Below, in pieces: positions 5,817 to 5,836 of a stretch of DNA of 5,836 nt. The stretch covers positions 1-5,836 of the forward strand of contig JAJZAS010000116.1 of assembly GCA_021799325.1 (NCBI GenBank). The letters are read 5' to 3'. Both the position numbers and the translations under genes were made by a program. This DNA comes from Bacillota bacterium (GTDB lineage: Bacteria; Bacillota; Bacilli; Alicyclobacillales; SLC66). Position 1 is the first letter of the stretch. Each line of letters starts with the position of its first letter. The notes beneath the pieces are model-generated. The model was given only the letters and a program-made list of their open reading frames with translations, did not search any database and was not told the origin of the DNA.

Positions 5817-5836
5817 CTATTACAGCATGGTTTATT
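5817..5836 (-). other. Stop-codon cluster in the walK frame at the window edge
   Basis: Directly upstream of the walK codons for ARKRF, the same frame reads TAA-ACC-ATG-CTG-TAA-TAG, three stops in six codons. The Leu codon between the stops falls exactly where WalK homologues have the conserved Leu seven residues before the Phe of the H-box linker (for example L-E-Q-E-R-R-E-F). The stops fall where homologues carry Gln or Glu. The 20 bases are too few to show whether this is a damaged sequence end, a mobile-element junction or a true nonsense-mutated gene. Confidence 0.6.

Noticed and set aside
5817..5834. Genome-wide recoding of TAA/TAG as glutamine
   Set aside because: yycH terminates at TAA at the expected family length, no other gene here contains in-frame TAA/TAG, and ordinary CAA/CAG codons are used for Gln.

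Overview
The window carries the downstream part of a WalRK (YycFG) cell-wall control operon from a low-GC Gram-positive bacterium (Firmicutes/Bacillota, Bacillales). All confidently identified genes lie on the minus strand and are transcribed from the right edge to the left in the order walK (C-terminal part) - yycH - yycI - walJ - htrA - rlmH. This order is the well-known Bacillales arrangement. Moderate base composition, somewhat below 50% GC by eye, and an HtrA that begins M-D-Y-Y-D-D after start correction suggest an Alicyclobacillus-like lineage, but that placement is only a guess.

Layout from right to left. Positions 5816-5121 encode the catalytic half of the essential sensor kinase WalK. 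Its frame is broken at the extreme right edge by three stop codons in 18 bases (5817-5834). yycH (5124-3808) overlaps the walK stop by 4 bases. yycI (3804-2956) follows after 3 bases. walJ (2959-2129) overlaps yycI by 4 bases. A 49-base gap with a strong Shine-Dalgarno sequence leads to htrA (2079-730), and rlmH (708-247) starts 21 bases after htrA from a TTG codon. The tight packing implies one transcript with translational coupling.

How the genes work together: WalK senses the state of the cell wall and phosphorylates WalR (outside the window). YycH and YycI are single-pass membrane proteins with extracytoplasmic domains that modulate WalK. WalJ is a cytoplasmic metallo-beta-lactamase-fold nuclease-type protein. 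HtrA is a membrane-anchored, extracytoplasmic PDZ serine protease for protein quality control. RlmH is a 23S rRNA pseudouridine methyltransferase, a housekeeping passenger of the operon.

The left end (1-246) contains no complete gene. It has a plausible sigma-A-type promoter pointing left (-35 TTGACA) and a ribosome binding site, followed by a reading frame that runs off the window and encodes a clear transmembrane helix but lacks an ordinary start codon. I found no RNA gene, CRISPR array, recognisable insertion sequence or convincing terminator. The operon is ordinary. The points worth a second look are the broken walK frame at the right edge, the misleading upstream start of htrA, the Gly/Ser/Asn-rich C-terminal tail of HtrA, and the start-less membrane frame at the left edge.
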